Assembly (NCBI GenBank): GCA_037953745.1
Contig: JBAKBP010007094.1
Location: forward strand, 1-64,000
DNA length: 64,000 bases
Direction of reading: 5' to 3'
DNA from: Lithodes maja
Lineage: Eukaryota; Arthropoda; Malacostraca; Decapoda; Lithodidae
The notes under the pieces are model-generated. The model made no database searches. It was not told the origin of the DNA and was given only the letters and a program-made list of their open reading frames with translations. Positions 1 to 13,080 of this stretch are shown in pieces; position 1 is the stretch's first letter; every line of letters begins with the position of its first letter. The position numbers were made by a program, and so were the translations under genes.

Positions 1-1378
1 CCTCGGAACTCACCAGGTTATCTTTCTGCAACCCGCTTGCTCTCTCTCGCCCGGGCACACAGGGAAACCATGAGCCAACCATTCCAGCTACCCTGCCCTT
101 ATCTAAAGCCACAACATAAACCACTCCTGATCTCTCCTCACTTTCGCCCACTCGGAGGATACACCTTCAGTATCCTGCCGCCTGTCGTCACATCGCTATT
201 CTACGCACACACAGTCAAGCAATTCAATAGGGACGACAGAAGGTGGACGGAAGTGAGGACTTCCAGAGCAGCTACTGGCCAGCTCTGAGGTGGTAAAGCA
301 CAGTTCCAGCACACACACCTGATTCCAGCATCCATAAATATATTTGTTTAAGGCCCATATTGGGCCTGCATAAGATTCAGAAAGAAGAGAGAAAATGTTG
401 ACTAGCCTGGTGGTTCCAATAAAAATTGATGTGTCCTTCTAGGACAACACTAAAGGAAAAAGAATTTAGACTAACCTGTATCCATAAAATGATGATGTGT
501 ATTAATTAGTTATTTTTTGTTAGCAAAGGTGTAATGCCGAAAGTGTTATTATATAGGATCTGATGGGAAAGATTTAAGTATCAAAGTAAAGAAGGGAGGG
601 AAAGATCAATTCTTCTAGTCAAAAGGGGCAACCAATAAGTTCAAGGGGAAACAGTTTTGTTTAGTTGCCCGATAGATCAGCTATGGCTAGGAAAGGACAC
701 TACCCTGTAGTCCATTTAAATCACAAATTAAGTTGTTTATAAGGAAACTAAATAGAAGGACACTAGTCCATGTGAATTACGGGATTATTATGTTTTAGAA
801 AGGAAGTTGTATCCATATAAATTGAAAGGGTCCTGGAGGCAGTCTGGGAAAAGCGTTAGGGATATCACGTATAACAAAGAATTCCTCAGAAGTTATGTAA
901 AGGAATATATATGTTAATCTGTTCCGTGTAGGCATTTTGAGGCACGGTTTATCTTTTATTAGAATGGTTATGGATTAAGGTTTAATGTAAACATAGCGTG
1001 CTTGTAATAAGAGTTACATGAGAGTACATTCGGAAGGGGTTATTGAGGTAAATATTGTAAACCAATGTCGATGGAGTAACTGGGTGACGGAACCCAATAT
1101 TATATATGAGAGGGAACTTGTAATCCCGGTCGGTAATTTGTGAGACTTTATATAATTGTTGAGGTACTTGTGTAGTAACGACGGTTGTGTCAGATGAGTA
1201 AACAGGTTATATGTATTGAGGAAATAGATTATATGTATTGAAGCCTTGGTCTTGAGAGAAGACACAGAAGGCTCAGTGAACGTGGGTAATTCTTGAGAAT
1301 AGAAGAAGAATATCCCTTTTGTTTAAATTAGGTAAAGAACGTTTGTTTCATTAGGCCCTGGTCTCAATAGAAGACACA
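1..1378. other. no gene seen
   Basis: Only short open frames without recognisable domains occur here. The DNA is AT-rich and carries no motif I can name. The first 300 bases are GC-richer than what follows, but I see no domain in them either. Confidence 0.6.
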
Positions 1379-1616
1379 GATGATGATGATGGTGATGATG
1401 CAATTTTTACCACCATACACTCCCTGCTGAATAGCAAGGCTAGGGTGGGTGCCCTGATGAATCAGGGACTTGGTGAATAGTTGCCACAGATTGCTAGACC
1501 GCACCGTTCACCAACGGCACTGACATCTGCCAATAACACTGGCTGGCCCGAGGCTCGAACTGTCAACCTCACGGTTAGCAGGCGAACGCTCTACCAATCG
1601 AGCTACGGCCTGTGGC
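1379..1616 (-). mobile_element. tRNA-derived SINE
   Basis: Read on the minus strand, the element opens with a tRNA-like head at about 1616-1545. This has a pol III A box (TAGCTCGATTGGTAGAGCG), an anticodon-arm-like segment and a B box (AGTTCGAGCC). A unique body of about 150 bases follows and ends in an ATC/ATG-rich repeat tail at 1379-1400. A tRNA head with an internal promoter, an unrelated body and a simple tail is the standard SINE layout. The anticodon stem is too poor for a functional tRNA. The element at 42914-43008 shares its box order and a similar segment after the head. Confidence 0.75.
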
Positions 1617-2105
1617 CATAGCTGACAAATATGACTAAGTTTACTTAATCATTTTATAATAGTTCCTTATGGTTGGGCGTGGTTTGTTTACATCTGGCAA
1701 GTTGTTTATATCTAAAGTTTGTGTTATATTCACTCGAGAAGGAATGTAGCAACTTATTGCTATCAAGATTCCATCTAGCTAAAGGCACTGGCAACACTGT
1801 TGGCTCAGTTGTTGGGGAACGAACGACACCTAGACGTCAGTGTATCTCTGGAGTTGAGGAACGGTGCACGTGTGTCTTCTGTTGTCATTCAGCTTTTCCT
1901 GTTACCATTGTATACTGTATATATTGTTTCTTCTCCCATACAGAGTATTACAGAGACTTACTAGTCAAGCAAAGACAACTAATTACCTAACTGGATGCAT
2001 ACAAAGAATGTTTGACTATTTCAAAGATGAACTAGACCGACACCCTGATGATGATAGCCTACCTACTTGATAAATATGAGATGTCACTTAAAAATGGTTT
2101 GTGTC

Positions 2106-2147
2106 AATATATATATATATATATATATATACTGTATATACTGTACA

Positions 2148-2187
<40 letters not shown>
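2106..2187. repeat. (TA)n microsatellite
   Basis: There are two TA-dinucleotide runs separated by a short TACTGTATATACTGTACA-like break. The poly-Tyr/Ile open frame across it is only a consequence of the repeat. Confidence 0.95.
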
Positions 2188-2188
<1 letters not shown>

Positions 2189-2539
2189 GATATAGACATG
2201 TACTACTGTAATTACAGGCTGACCTTCAGCACAATGATTAGGATGCTTGATTCACAACTTGGAATTGAATTCTAATGAGAGAAAAGATAATGGTTATATA
2301 CTAAATAATGCAGTTAATATATAATAATTCACATTATATGTTCCATAAATATCAGCATTCCTGTCCTAGAAATGTACTTTCATCCTAATGTGTTGTAATA
2401 AGCTGGGTGAAATGTTTAATACTCATTGAAGTATTGTATTTGCTTCCTATTTAGTTACTAACAAACATGTATTTCAGTAAATATTGGCCGAACATATGGT
2501 ATTATATTCTTTAGTTTGTAGTACTTGGCAAGCTAGTGT

Positions 2540-4086
2540 GAAAATTATGTCGATCTGTGAATGACTTCCCTCAACCATGATAGTCACAGTTAATACTGAG
2601 TTGGTGGGGTATTGATTAAATTGATCATGATTCATGTACTGTAGTTTGGTAATATCAATTTCGCGTAGGTAAGACAAAGATAGGTTTATCATGATTCCAA
2701 ACTACTTGTAGCCAGAAAGGAAATATTGCATATGATTATATTAATACATTAAGCCAAATAGTAGAGGTATGGCATGTCTGATTTATATATTTAAAATGTT
2801 ATGTTCATCGAGACAAATTTGTTAATAAAGTATTTCCTTCAGGAATATCGGTATATTTAGAGTAGCTGGCAACAGTGTTTAAACTTACATACAAAATTCC
2901 TCTCTGTTGATGGTGATGTAAAGTCAATTTCCCTGTGTAATCAAGCTAAACTACCCCTTTCCTCCTGGACTTTCCTCCTGGCGGGTGCCCAACCCCGAAA
3001 GGAGTTGAAACAGGGGAGCTATCCCCCCGCCAAAGGCGGCTTTGTAGGGCCTTTCCTAGCTGATGCTGAGAGGATTGGGTTCTAGTCATGTGGTGATGGG
3101 CTGGTCTATCAGAGTGAGAGCTGAGCGATCTCTGCCATACCCATAGCTTACTCTGACTGTTCCTTTTACTTATATATCTTCTAGATCTCAAGTGACGGCG
3201 TCTTTTCCGTGGATTGACCTCCCTACTGCCAACCTAGAAGTTGGCTGCCAACCTAGAAGTTGGCAGATTGGGAGCCAAAGCGTCACATTTTTCCCTTGCC
3301 CCTCAACTTTTCCTTCATAATTGCTGAGGGGCACAGGGCCTTGGGTGGGGCTTTGGTTTCCCGGGCGTTTCCGCACCCTCCTCAGCTCCCTGCCTTGGAG
3401 TGGCTTCGGTCACCCGGGCTTTGTTAGTGGTAAGCAGGGAGGGTTTTGTGGGGGCGCTCGTTTATGGCCTTGGCCTTGCTCAAGACCTTGAGGCTGTTCT
3501 GCCAGACAACCTGGGGAACAACAACAACAACAACAACCCCTTTCCTCCCCAAACTGCATAGTTTGAGTCTCTTTTTGTCATTATTGCTCTCTGACATTAG
3601 GTTCAGATTAGTATGGATCTTCAAAATGAGCTCCTTGCTAAAACTTCTACTGCTCAAAATACACATTTCTTACTCGTAAGGTCTACCAACATGTTTCAGG
3701 GTAAAATCTATGACCTTAACTATTCAGCTTCAGTACCAGTCAAATTATTTCTGATTACTTTAACTTGCACTATAGATGAATGATAATAATTGATATATGC
3801 TAACTTAGAAACAATAAAAACAATAATTACAAAAGTATATGAACAAAATTTTTGGTATCAGGGAAGAGCCAAGTCTGGTTTCTCAGAGAGAGAGAGAGAG
3901 AGAAGTTGCACTGTATTTATCGATTCACGTAGTAAATATTGAATTGAATAATCATTTCTGCATTGCCTGGGTAAAAGTGAAACTATGAGTAACTGCATGT
4001 AAACTCAGGTTATTAGATATCACAGATAGACCAGGGTATACACAGATAATATTTGTCCACACATAGAATTGTTGTATATTGATATG
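2540..4086 (+). repeat. left half of a split 1.6-kb dispersed repeat
   Basis: This stretch, minus the insertion at 2966-3536, matches the reverse complement of about 12180-13080 along its whole length, including the GA/CT run and the shared text near 4000-4060. The match stops at the 9-mer ATTGATATG and resumes after its second copy at 14959. I therefore read 2540-4086 and 14968-24440 as the two halves of one repeat copy split by insertions. No coding potential is visible. Confidence 0.75.
2966..3536 (+). mobile_element. non-autonomous LINE derivative, copy 1
   Basis: This 571-bp insertion is flanked by an exact 12-bp target duplication, CCCCTTTCCTCC (2954-2965 and 3537-3548). The inverted paralogue near 12.69 kb lacks it and has an undisturbed site. 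Its 3' end (CTGTTCTGCCAGACAACCT then GGGGAACAAC repeats) is a variant of the 3' end of the LINE at 15252-23899. Its middle (GGGAGCCAAA, GTCACA, then GAGGGGCACAGGGCCTTGG) resembles that LINE's 5' region at 15380-15440. It therefore looks like an internally deleted LINE keeping only both ends, mobilised by the full element. A second copy lies at 37817-38333. No ORF is credible. Confidence 0.8.
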
Positions 4087-4090
4087 GAAT

Positions 4091-4222
4091 GCCGGCTTAT
4101 TCGGATCATGGCTGATTCGGACCTTGGTCGATTCGGCCCACAATGAGGCTGATTCGGACCATATCAGTGGCCGATTCGGACCATGCCATTGGCGGACTCG
4201 GACCATGACATCGCTGACTCGG
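4091..4222 (+). repeat. subterminal TTCGGACCATGGC tandem repeats, left end
   Basis: About seven degenerate units of 16-25 bases share the core GATTCGGACCAT. The inverted counterpart is at 14838-14955. Repeated subterminal motifs of this kind often serve as transposase binding sites; that role is an inference. Confidence 0.8.
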
Positions 4223-5077
4223 ACCACTAATATTTTGTCTGATGGAGTAATGGTTTCAATCTGATAAAACACCATTACAGGTTTGGCAGGAAATTTTTAT
4301 AATTTATTTACGCAAATTAATTGTTAAAGGGCATAGCTCGCCAAAAATATCATCCTGTTTTTGTCACTCTTCAAAGCATGTTAATATGACATATAATGCA
4401 CATGTGCTTTGCTTATTTCTATTTTGAGGGGGGGGGTGAAGGGCCACCTTTGAAAACACAGCCGAAATTAAGACCAGTTCACAGTGGTTCACAAGTTAGC
4501 CTGGATTTGTTTAACAGACCTACTAATGCTACACTCATTCCAGCTCCAATCCTTGCTAAATTAGCTTATATTCTATGTATGGCTTCAGATTTACCTCCAC
4601 CCTTGTCAATTGTACCCACCTACAGCCTTTGACAGTTGATAATAAATATCCAAGAGAAGAAAATAACCGGTTCGTTACCAAAACGAAAAACAAAATAGCG
4701 CTAGATTCGTTCTCAAAAGATGCTAGAAGGTCGCTAGATAATACAGTAATGCCAACAATCGCTAGTATAATACCACGATCTCTAATGTCGATTATTATCA
4801 CTAATCCTAAAATATAACTACAATTCATATCACTAGATGCAAGAAAATGCTACTATATCGAAATAAATACATCTAGATCTAGCGATAAGTATGCTAAATT
4901 GGCACTATAATTTGGTCAGACGACTAGCCCTTTGTAAATTATAAAAGAGGTAAGTGTATATTGTAGAGTATCCAACACAGGTTACCACAAAGACGCCATT
5001 TTGACTCCACAGTAGAACGGCATTCGTATTTATAGCCTATCATAATACGTTTTTGCTTGTAGCCTACAGTTCCTTAA

Positions 5078-5668
5078 CCTAACAAGTGCGCATGGGGGTA
5101 ATTGGAAACGTCCCCCTGTGCTGAAGTATTTGAGGTGTTTCCGTCACTAAAATATTCATTGTACCATTAATAGCATTAATACTTATCCATATGCGCCTAT
5201 TATGGGTTGATTATAAAGGTATTAACCTGAAACAACAATAAAACGAGTGAAAACAGCGTTTGGATGGTCAAAATCGGAGATATAGCCCGCGAGTTGTATA
5301 ATGTATGGGTGAGGCAACCTGCTTTCCCGCCAATTTCCCCCAAGGCCACTGAGACACAGTCGATCGATACTCTCTCTCTCTCTCTTGCACTCGCTTGCCA
5401 TCAGTGATGACAACACCCTGCTTGCAACTCGCTAATGTTAGCGCGAAAATATACCTCAGAATAAGGGAATAACAGGGAAAATAGGTGATAACTGAAGGAG
5501 AGGAGGTAGAGGACTGAGATTTTGCATGGCCCAGGGGCCAAAAAAAAATAAAAAAATAAAAATATTTTTTTTTCGATGTCAAAAGTTGATTTTTGTTTTC
5601 ACTTACTCTGAAGAGTCTCCCCGCAGTCCGCCGGGGGAACTCTTAAGAGTCTCCCCGCAGTTCCCGGG
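5078..5668 (+). mobile_element. TTAA-flanked MITE, copy 1
   Basis: The 591-bp element lies between TTAA at 5074-5077 and TTAA at 5669-5672. The ends read CCTAACAAGTGCGC and, reverse-complemented, CCCGGGAACTGCGG. A near-identical copy at 10193-10827 also has TTAA on both sides, which fixes the boundaries. TTAA duplication points to piggyBac (or Kolobok) mobilisation. It contains a CT run and an A-rich tract and no protein domain. Confidence 0.75.
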
Positions 5669-5889
5669 TTAATAAGGTTATACCACTATTACAATTAGAT
5701 TACCTTTTTATATCACCGTCTATCTGTCTAATTGCATCTATTATATTTACTAGGACATATAAAAGATGAAAAAGTTTACTATAATAGCACCAACAATTGT
5801 TTTCTATATTAGTTATGGGGAAACTTGTGTAAAAAATATTGAGTAAAGGCTTATCCCTCCATACCTTCAATACGAAGTATTTTTCCTAA

Positions 5890-8745
5890 TTTACCGCTTT
5901 CTATCTATCTATCTATATGCTCAGGCCCAATCCCCATTTTGGGGGTAGCCGACTCAAGACAGAGCAAGAACAGGGAAAACACAAAAACATCATAAAACAA
6001 AAAATAAACACAGATAAAAAACACAAACTCTCACACATCCAGGTCACCCAGGAGAAGACCCAGAGACCAGGGTTAACAAGGTCGCTCCAGCACTCCCCCG
6101 GCCCCTGACCACCCGGAGAGGTTCCGATCTCGGCAGGCAGACATGCAGCGGAGCCAAAGCCACAAGCCCTCCCACCACACTTCCAGGCACACCCTTCATA
6201 TTAATCGTCTCCCCGGGCCAGGCGCCTCATGGACTATTATCTAGTCCAACTTGCGCCCGACCCCTTACTCCAAATGACCATGTGTTCACTCAACTATTCA
6301 CAAGCATTCTCCATTCACTCTTGTCCACCACCACTTCCCCTGCCTGATCTATAGTCATTCCTCTATCATCCAAAGCCTTTCTTACACAGTCTCTCCATCT
6401 CAATGGGGGTCTTCCTGCCCTTCTATCTCCCCTTGTATCTGACTCACATATTCTCTTTGTAAGCCTTTCATCTCCCATTCGTTCAACATGACCATGTTGC
6501 ACCCTTCTGTCAGCACCCTTCTGGACAGCACCCTTCTGTCCACTCTGGCTGACAAATGTTCCTGCTGCCCCACTCTCCTACGTATCTCTTCATTCCTCAA
6601 TCTGTCTCTACGAGTAACTCCACACATACTCCTCAAGCAGCTCATCTCCATCACATCCAGCCCTCTTTTCTCCTTTTTCTTCAGAGCCCATGTCTCAGCC
6701 CCATACATCACTGTTGGCACAACAATTCCTTGATACAGTGCACTTTTTACTTTCACTCCGAGATTTCTCGTCTTCCACATACTTCCCATTGCTCCGAAAA
6801 CCTTCCTTCCTTCACACACTCTCTGTTTTACCTCCACTTCCATACCTCCACTCCTGCTTATTGTTCCTCCTAGATATTTAAAACACTCTACTTGTTCCAA
6901 TATTTCCCCATCCAGCCTCACATCTAGATTCACCCTATGCTCTCCCCTATTACACACCATTACTTTACTTTTATTGACGTTCACCTTCAGTTTCCTCCTT
7001 CCACAAACCACACCAAACTCTTTGACTACCTGCTGCAGTTTCTCATCAGAATCCGCCACCAATGCTGTGTCATCAGCGAACAGCAACTGATTCAACTCCC
7101 AATCTCTACCATTCTTTCCTACTAAACCCAATCCTCTTCCCATAGTTCTCCTTTTCACCTCCCTCACCACACCATCCATAAACATATTAAACAGCCATGG
7201 TGACATTACACAACCCTGTCGCAAACCTACCTTTACCTCAAACCATTCACTCAACTCACCATTTCCTACTCTCACACATGCTCTGCTCCCTTCATAAAAA
7301 CTCTTAACTGCTTCTAACAAATTTCCTCCTATTTCATAAATCCTTAACACCTTCCACATTGCTTCACGGTCCACACGATCATACGCTTTTTCCAAGTCCA
7401 TAAAAGCCCAAAATATCTCCTTATGCTTCTCTAAATACTTCTCGCATAACTGTCTTACTGCAAACATCTGATCCACGCACCCTCTTCCCCTCCTAAAACC
7501 GCACTGTTCTTCTCCTATTGCAACTTCCGTACACTTTATTATCCTCTCTATCAACACACTGCCATACAGCTTTCCAACCACTGACAATAAACTAATACCT
7601 CTATAACTTGAACACTCCTGCCGATCTCCCTTCCCCTTGTACAACGGCACAATACATGCACTCTTCCAGTCTATTGGTACGAATGACACAGCAAAGCACA
7701 CATTGAAAAGTCTCACCAACCAATCTATTATCACATCTCCACCCTTCTTTATACACTCCACAGCAATACCATCCAAACCTTCTGCTTTTCCCGCTCTCAT
7801 TTGTTTCACTGCTTCTTTCACCTCATTTTCCTCAATCCTTTCATTCATTCCCTGCCACCTGGGTGGCCTGGGTAACCTATCTTCATCCACCTCTGCTTCA
7901 ATCACTGCTTCTCTTCCATCTCTTGTATTTAACAAAGATTCAAAATACTCGGCATATCTTTTCCTCACTTCAACTGGTTCCACTAGTAATTCTCCATTTT
8001 CATCTTTCACTGACTCTTCCCTCTTTTGTCCTCCTTTCCTTACTTTATTTACCTCCTTCCAGAACATCTTCTTTCGTTCTTCAAAATTCTCACTCAGCCT
8101 TTGGCCCCACCTTTCGTTTGCATCTTTTTTCGCTTCTCTAATTTAACGTTTTGCCTCTCTCCTTTTCTCCTTGTACCTCTCCCATACCTCAACACTACCA
8201 TCCTGTAAAACCCTCTCAAAACACTGTCTCTTCTCCTCAACTGCCTTTCTCACCGTATCATTCCACCACTCGCTTCCCTTCCTGATACCTCTGCCTCCTA
8301 CTTTCCTTTTGCCGCATACTACCTCTGCACTTGCTTTCACTCCTTCCTTAAACTGTTGCCATTCAATCTCTACTTCTCTCTCTTCCATCTCTCTCACTTC
8401 CATCCACTTTTCATTTAGTCTTTCCTTGTACTCCCTCTCTTTTTCACTCTTCTCTAACTCACTAACTTTTATTACCTCTCTTACTTCACGCTTGTCTCTT
8501 ATTCTCCTGTAACTCTTAACTCTTAGCTTTCCCTCCATCAGGTAATGATCTGACATACCCTCCGCCTCACCTCTCATCACATTCACATCCAGCAGTCTAC
8601 ACAATCTTTCCCTTGTCACCAGCACATAATCCATCAATGCCCTCTCTACAGTCTCTCCCCTCACAAGTCTATGCCAGGTGTACTTGTGTATACGCCTTTT
8701 TTTGAAGAACGTATTACCTACACTCAATCTACCGCTTTATTTACA
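5890..8745 (-). mobile_element. RTE-like LINE, 5'-truncated
   Basis: Read on the minus strand, it starts inside the endonuclease region, continues through a reverse transcriptase, and ends in a 3' UTR with the hairpin-like text CCCCCAAAATGGGGATTGGG. A (GATA)n tail follows at about 5895-5915. Short microsatellite tails instead of poly(A) are usual for RTE-type elements. The same 3' end recurs at 40950-41022 on the plus strand, and related ones at 39890-39950 and 27535-27850. It sits inside the larger 4087-14958 insertion. Confidence 0.75.
6290..8727 (-). pseudogene. RTE-like endonuclease/reverse transcriptase ORF, decayed
   Basis: Three open pieces join into one protein on the minus strand. 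The piece at 8727-8143 carries the end of an APE-type endonuclease (NTFFKKRRIHKYTW, then a DYVLV segment) and a charged linker. A TAA stop at about 8141-8143 separates it from the 555-codon piece 8067-6400, the reverse transcriptase. That piece has FMDLEKAYDRVDRE, the fingers/palm motif GLRQGCVMSPWLFN, and the catalytic FADDTALVADS. A frame change near 6400-6500 leads to the C-terminal piece 6502-6290 with GHVERMGDERL and GRPPLRW, which is usual for RTE-type proteins. The N-terminal half of the endonuclease is missing because the insertion is 5'-truncated. With one stop and one frameshift it is not expected to be active. Clade assignment (RTE) rests on motif memory only. Confidence 0.75.
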
Positions 8746-9768
8746 CATAATAGTAATAGGCGCTTACACAATATCAGAATGCATCTGTGAACGAAGTCTT
8801 AATGGGATATGTCACAAAATTACCGAGAATTAACGTATATAATATATTCGAGCAAGGCTAAAATCTGGTGTTAGTTGGCAACTCGATCTGTGTGTGTTAC
8901 CATACCTAAGACCGTCAGTTTGTTTTACCATTTTTCGCTTCGTCTCTTATATTTTCGTACGGTAAGATAACTTTCAAATAAACTCCTGATCTCTCTGTTT
9001 AACTAATTTATCGTGTATGTACTTACAATATATAGTAAGAATATTCAGGTATGTAAAAATAGTTGTATGCACAGTTCATTCATTTATTAAATTAAAATTG
9101 TACTCGGCTATTATCGATCGATCAGCTGTTTCCCAACTGGGCCTCCCCAGCCTCCCCTCCCCTTCATTGACGAAACTCGATCGTCCTCACCCAGCATCGA
9201 TCTTCATCACAGCCATCTTCCTTTCTTTTCTATTGGTCCTAGTATACTGTCTGATGGCGTAATGGGTTTCCAAATGTAAGGATCTTCTTCTAAAAAAATG
9301 TAAGGATATATTTCTTCCTGCTTTTTTGTGTGGCTTTCCCTAAAAGAGAGGAAGCCGATACAAAGGCGTGGCTGGATAGTAATACCTGGCCGACCCCCAT
9401 AAACAGATGAGCCGATTCCCAAATACAATTGTAGTTTTTCCGGCTATATGGATTATTTAGGTTATTTCCAATGTTCTCTACTTTCATTTACTAATATATG
9501 CATCTTTATGTGGTAGGTAAGACATCCCTTCGTTTTCCATGGGGCTATTATTGGGAAACATATTATAGAAACTGGCACCTCCACAACTAGACAAAGAAAA
9601 TTAGTTTGACTGCGGGTGATATTGTGAAAATATAGGTACTCACGGTACCACGCTGACGTCACTATAACGCCTGTGACGTCACGAAATTCACCCCCCCCCA
9701 AAACACACAATTGCATATATCTATATATATATAGAACCCAGCCACCTAATATTTTACATAGGGGTATG
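8746..9768. other. no gene seen
   Basis: AT-rich DNA between the LINE 5' truncation point and the left arm of the next inverted-repeat element. Short open frames carry no domain. A stretch near 9225-9260 (CTGTCTGATGGCGTAATGGG) resembles 4230-4255, a minor shared fragment. Confidence 0.5.
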
Positions 9769-10192
9769 GTGTACACTCGGCCACAATTCCGCGTGGGCCA
9801 CCTAGTCATAGGGTTTGGGTAAATCCGTTGTGTAGTTTGTTCGCTCTGAATATAGTAAGATCTCACACTCCCCTCCCTGAATCAATCTAAGATTTTGCCC
9901 CATAGATGGCGCAGCTCGATGGGAAGGGAGGGAGCTTGTCGTAGTGTTAAAAGGGTAGGACACATTGGGAGGAGGTGACGTTCTATAACATACAGTGACG
10001 AATGTTAAACTTATTTACTTCTACTTGTTCATACAATAATGTTCCCGAAACTAATTCGTAATGAACAGTAGATTCCCTCTTTCAGTAACTGAAACGTCTC
10101 TCTCTCTCTCTCTCTCTCTAGGTTATAAGAGGTATACAGAATGTTGAAAGTAACACTATTATATATATATATATATCCATTTACACCTTTAA

Positions 10193-10827
10193 CCTAACAA
10201 GTGCGCATGGGGGTAATTGGAAACGTCCCCCTGTGCTGACGTATTTGAGGTGTTTCCGTCACTAAAATATTCATTGTACCATTAATAGCATTAATAATTA
10301 TCCATATGCACCTATTATGGGTTGATTATAAAGGTGAATCAAACCTGAAACAACAATAAAACGATTGAAAACAGCGTTTGGATGGTCAAAATCGGAGATA
10401 TAGCCCGCGAGTTGTATAATGTATGGGTGAGGCAACCTGCTTTCCCGCCAATTTCCCCCAAGGCCACTGAGACACAGTCGATCGATACTCTCTCTCTCTC
10501 TCTTGCACTCGCTTGCCATCAGTGATGACAACACCCTGCTTGCAACTCGCTAATGTTAGCACGAAAATATACCTCAGAATAAGGGAATAATAGGGAAAAT
10601 AGGTGATAACTGAAGGAGAGGAGGAAAGTGGGGAAGGAGGGGAGGTAGAGGACTGAGATTTTGCATGGCCCAGGGGCCAAAAAAAAAAAAAATAAAATAA
10701 AAAAATAAAAATATTTTTTTTTTTTTTTTTTTCGATGTCAAAAGTTGATTTTTTGTTTTACTTACTCTCAAGAGTCTTCCCGCAGTCCGCCGGGGGAACT
10801 CTTAAGAGTCTCCCCGTAGTTCCCGGG
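10193..10827 (+). mobile_element. TTAA-flanked MITE, copy 2
   Basis: This is 635 bp between TTAA at 10189-10192 and 10828-10831. It is near-identical to 5078-5668, with a few indels in the A-rich tract and an extra GGGGAAGGAGG segment. The shared ends and TTAA flanks show independent insertion of the same family. Confidence 0.75.
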
Positions 10828-11449
10828 TTAATGAATCACATTATGAAATTTATTCAGCAATATGATGAGAACTTGAGAAGAATATATTTTGAAGTAGCAC
10901 CACAAAGTAAAATTATACTGATGCGGCCATGTATAATTATCCACCTTCCTCTCCCTCTCCGAGCTCGGACTTTTTTCTATCCTCTAGTCTATTTTTTCCC
11001 AGCTGAGGGTAAATTGTCATGTTTCTATCTTTGTTACTCGGCTATAAGGTAGATTTTGTAGCGAAAGATGATGTTTATTCTGAAAACTTGGCATTATTAT
11101 GACACACAGCTATAGTAATTTCATATATTTCCATTAAGTATCGAGAAATCAGCTAATAAGAGATTCAATTTACGATCAGCTGGAAAAAAATAGAGTATAG
11201 TTGTCACTAAGGGATGGAGGGAGGTAAGGGTGGCGAGGTGACTACAAGGTGGGTGGAGTTGGAGGAGTTGTGGTGGGATTGTTTAGACTGGTGGATGAAT
11301 GTATAATAACTAAATTTAGGATATTTCAGTGTGTGTGTGTGTGTGCGTGTGCGTGTGCTTAAAGGGCGATCGGGACACGAATGCATAGAGGTTTTGTGTT
11401 CGTGGACGGGTGGAAAATTATAAAGCTAAATTTATTTATGTACTATATA

Positions 11450-13080
11450 TTGTATCTCTTTTTATACTGGCATGGCCTTACTTGCTCTTTACTTTGTATT
11501 AGTTTTGCACACATTTTCAGCATATTTCACTAATTGGCTTAAATATAGTTATGTTTGTATGAATGATGCATTAGGATTCCTTTGGACGTTCCCCTGTTCG
11601 CTTGTTTATGCTTCCTCTTACAACTTCGGTTAATCATTGCACACAAATCTTGATGTCATATCATATTTTGTGAACTCGCTAATCTGATTTATCTATCTAT
11701 CTATCTATCTATATATCCATCTATTGCCAGACAACCTTATCTCCCGAGAGGAGGTGGACGTGAAAGTATCACCTTCATAAGCTTCTATATGCCGAGGTAA
11801 CTCATTCGATTATCTAGCTTTTTTCAATTAATTTCAAAATAAATGTGTAGCTTGATCATACAAGATTATTGCGCAATGCAATATAACAATGACAAATGTT
11901 AATTGTCCTGTTGATAAACATTATGTTTGCAGTAATATGAACAATTGATAAAGGTATACTCAATTAACTTCAGTAATTATATTTATTTAATTGATATTTA
12001 TTAGACAGTCATAGTAAAGTAAATAGATCAAGGAAATAATGTGTTTGGGAAAAAATGGATTGCAATTCTCGAGGGTAATTTACTCTAGGTAAATATTTCC
12101 CCCTGTATCACATTATCTTATATTATCAGACTTGGCAATATGTAACAAACCACATACAAAGAGTATAACATATCAGTATAAATAACTATATGTGTGGAAT
12201 AATATTATCTGTGTATACCCTGGTCTATTTGTGATATCTAATAACCTGAGTTTACATGTAGTTACTCATAGTCTCACTGTTACCAAGGTAATGCACAAAT
12301 TATTTATCAATACCATATTTACTACATAAATCGATTAACACAGTGCAACTTCTCTCTCTCTCTGAGAAACCAGACTTGGCTCTTCCGTGATACCAAAAGA
12401 TTTTTCATATACTTTAGTAATTATTTTATTTATTGTTTCTAGGTTAGCACACATCAATTATTAGCATTCATCTATAGAGCAAGTTAATCAGGAAGAATTA
12501 GATTGGTATACTATAGCTGAATAGTTAAGGTCATAGAATTTACCCTGATAAATGTTGATAAGCCTGTCGAGTAGTAAGTGTGTATTTTCAGCAGAAGTTT
12601 TGGTAAGGAGCTCTTTATGAAGATCCATACTAATTTCAACCTAATGTCAGAGAGCAATAAAGGTGAAACGAGACTCAAACTATCCATTTGGGGGAGGGAA
12701 TGGGTAGTTTACCCTGATGCACAGGAAAATCGACTTTAAATCGCCATAAACAGAGAGGAATTTTGTATCTAAGTTTAAACACTGTTGCCAGCTACTCTAA
12801 ATATACTGATATTCCTGAGGGAAATGCTTTATCAACAAATTTGCCTCGATGTAAATTAATTGTTAAATAAATTAATCAGACATGCCATACCTCTACCATT
12901 TGGCTTAATGTATCAATGTGATCATATGCAATGTTTTCTTTCTGGCCACAGGTAATTTAGAATCTTGATAATGATATTACCAATCTTAATGAATCCTGAT
13001 CAATGTAATCAATATCCCACCGACTCAGTATTAACTGACTCTCATGCTTGAGGTAAGTCATCCACAGATCGACATATTTT
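11450..13080 (-). repeat. intact inverted copy of the 1.6-kb dispersed repeat
   Basis: The reverse complement matches 2540-4086 followed by 14968-15240 and 23911-24440, without the three large insertions those copies carry. It includes a (GATA)n stretch at about 11690-11720 next to GGCAATAGATAGA-type text, a LINE-tail-like feature also present at about 24085-24112. It has no coding potential and serves as the natural empty-site control for the nest. Confidence 0.75.

Noticed and set aside
2946..3376. Minus-strand frames conserved between 2.9-3.4 kb and 37.8-38.4 kb
   Set aside because: Conservation reflects two copies of one non-autonomous retroelement, not a protein; the frames differ in length and end at indels.
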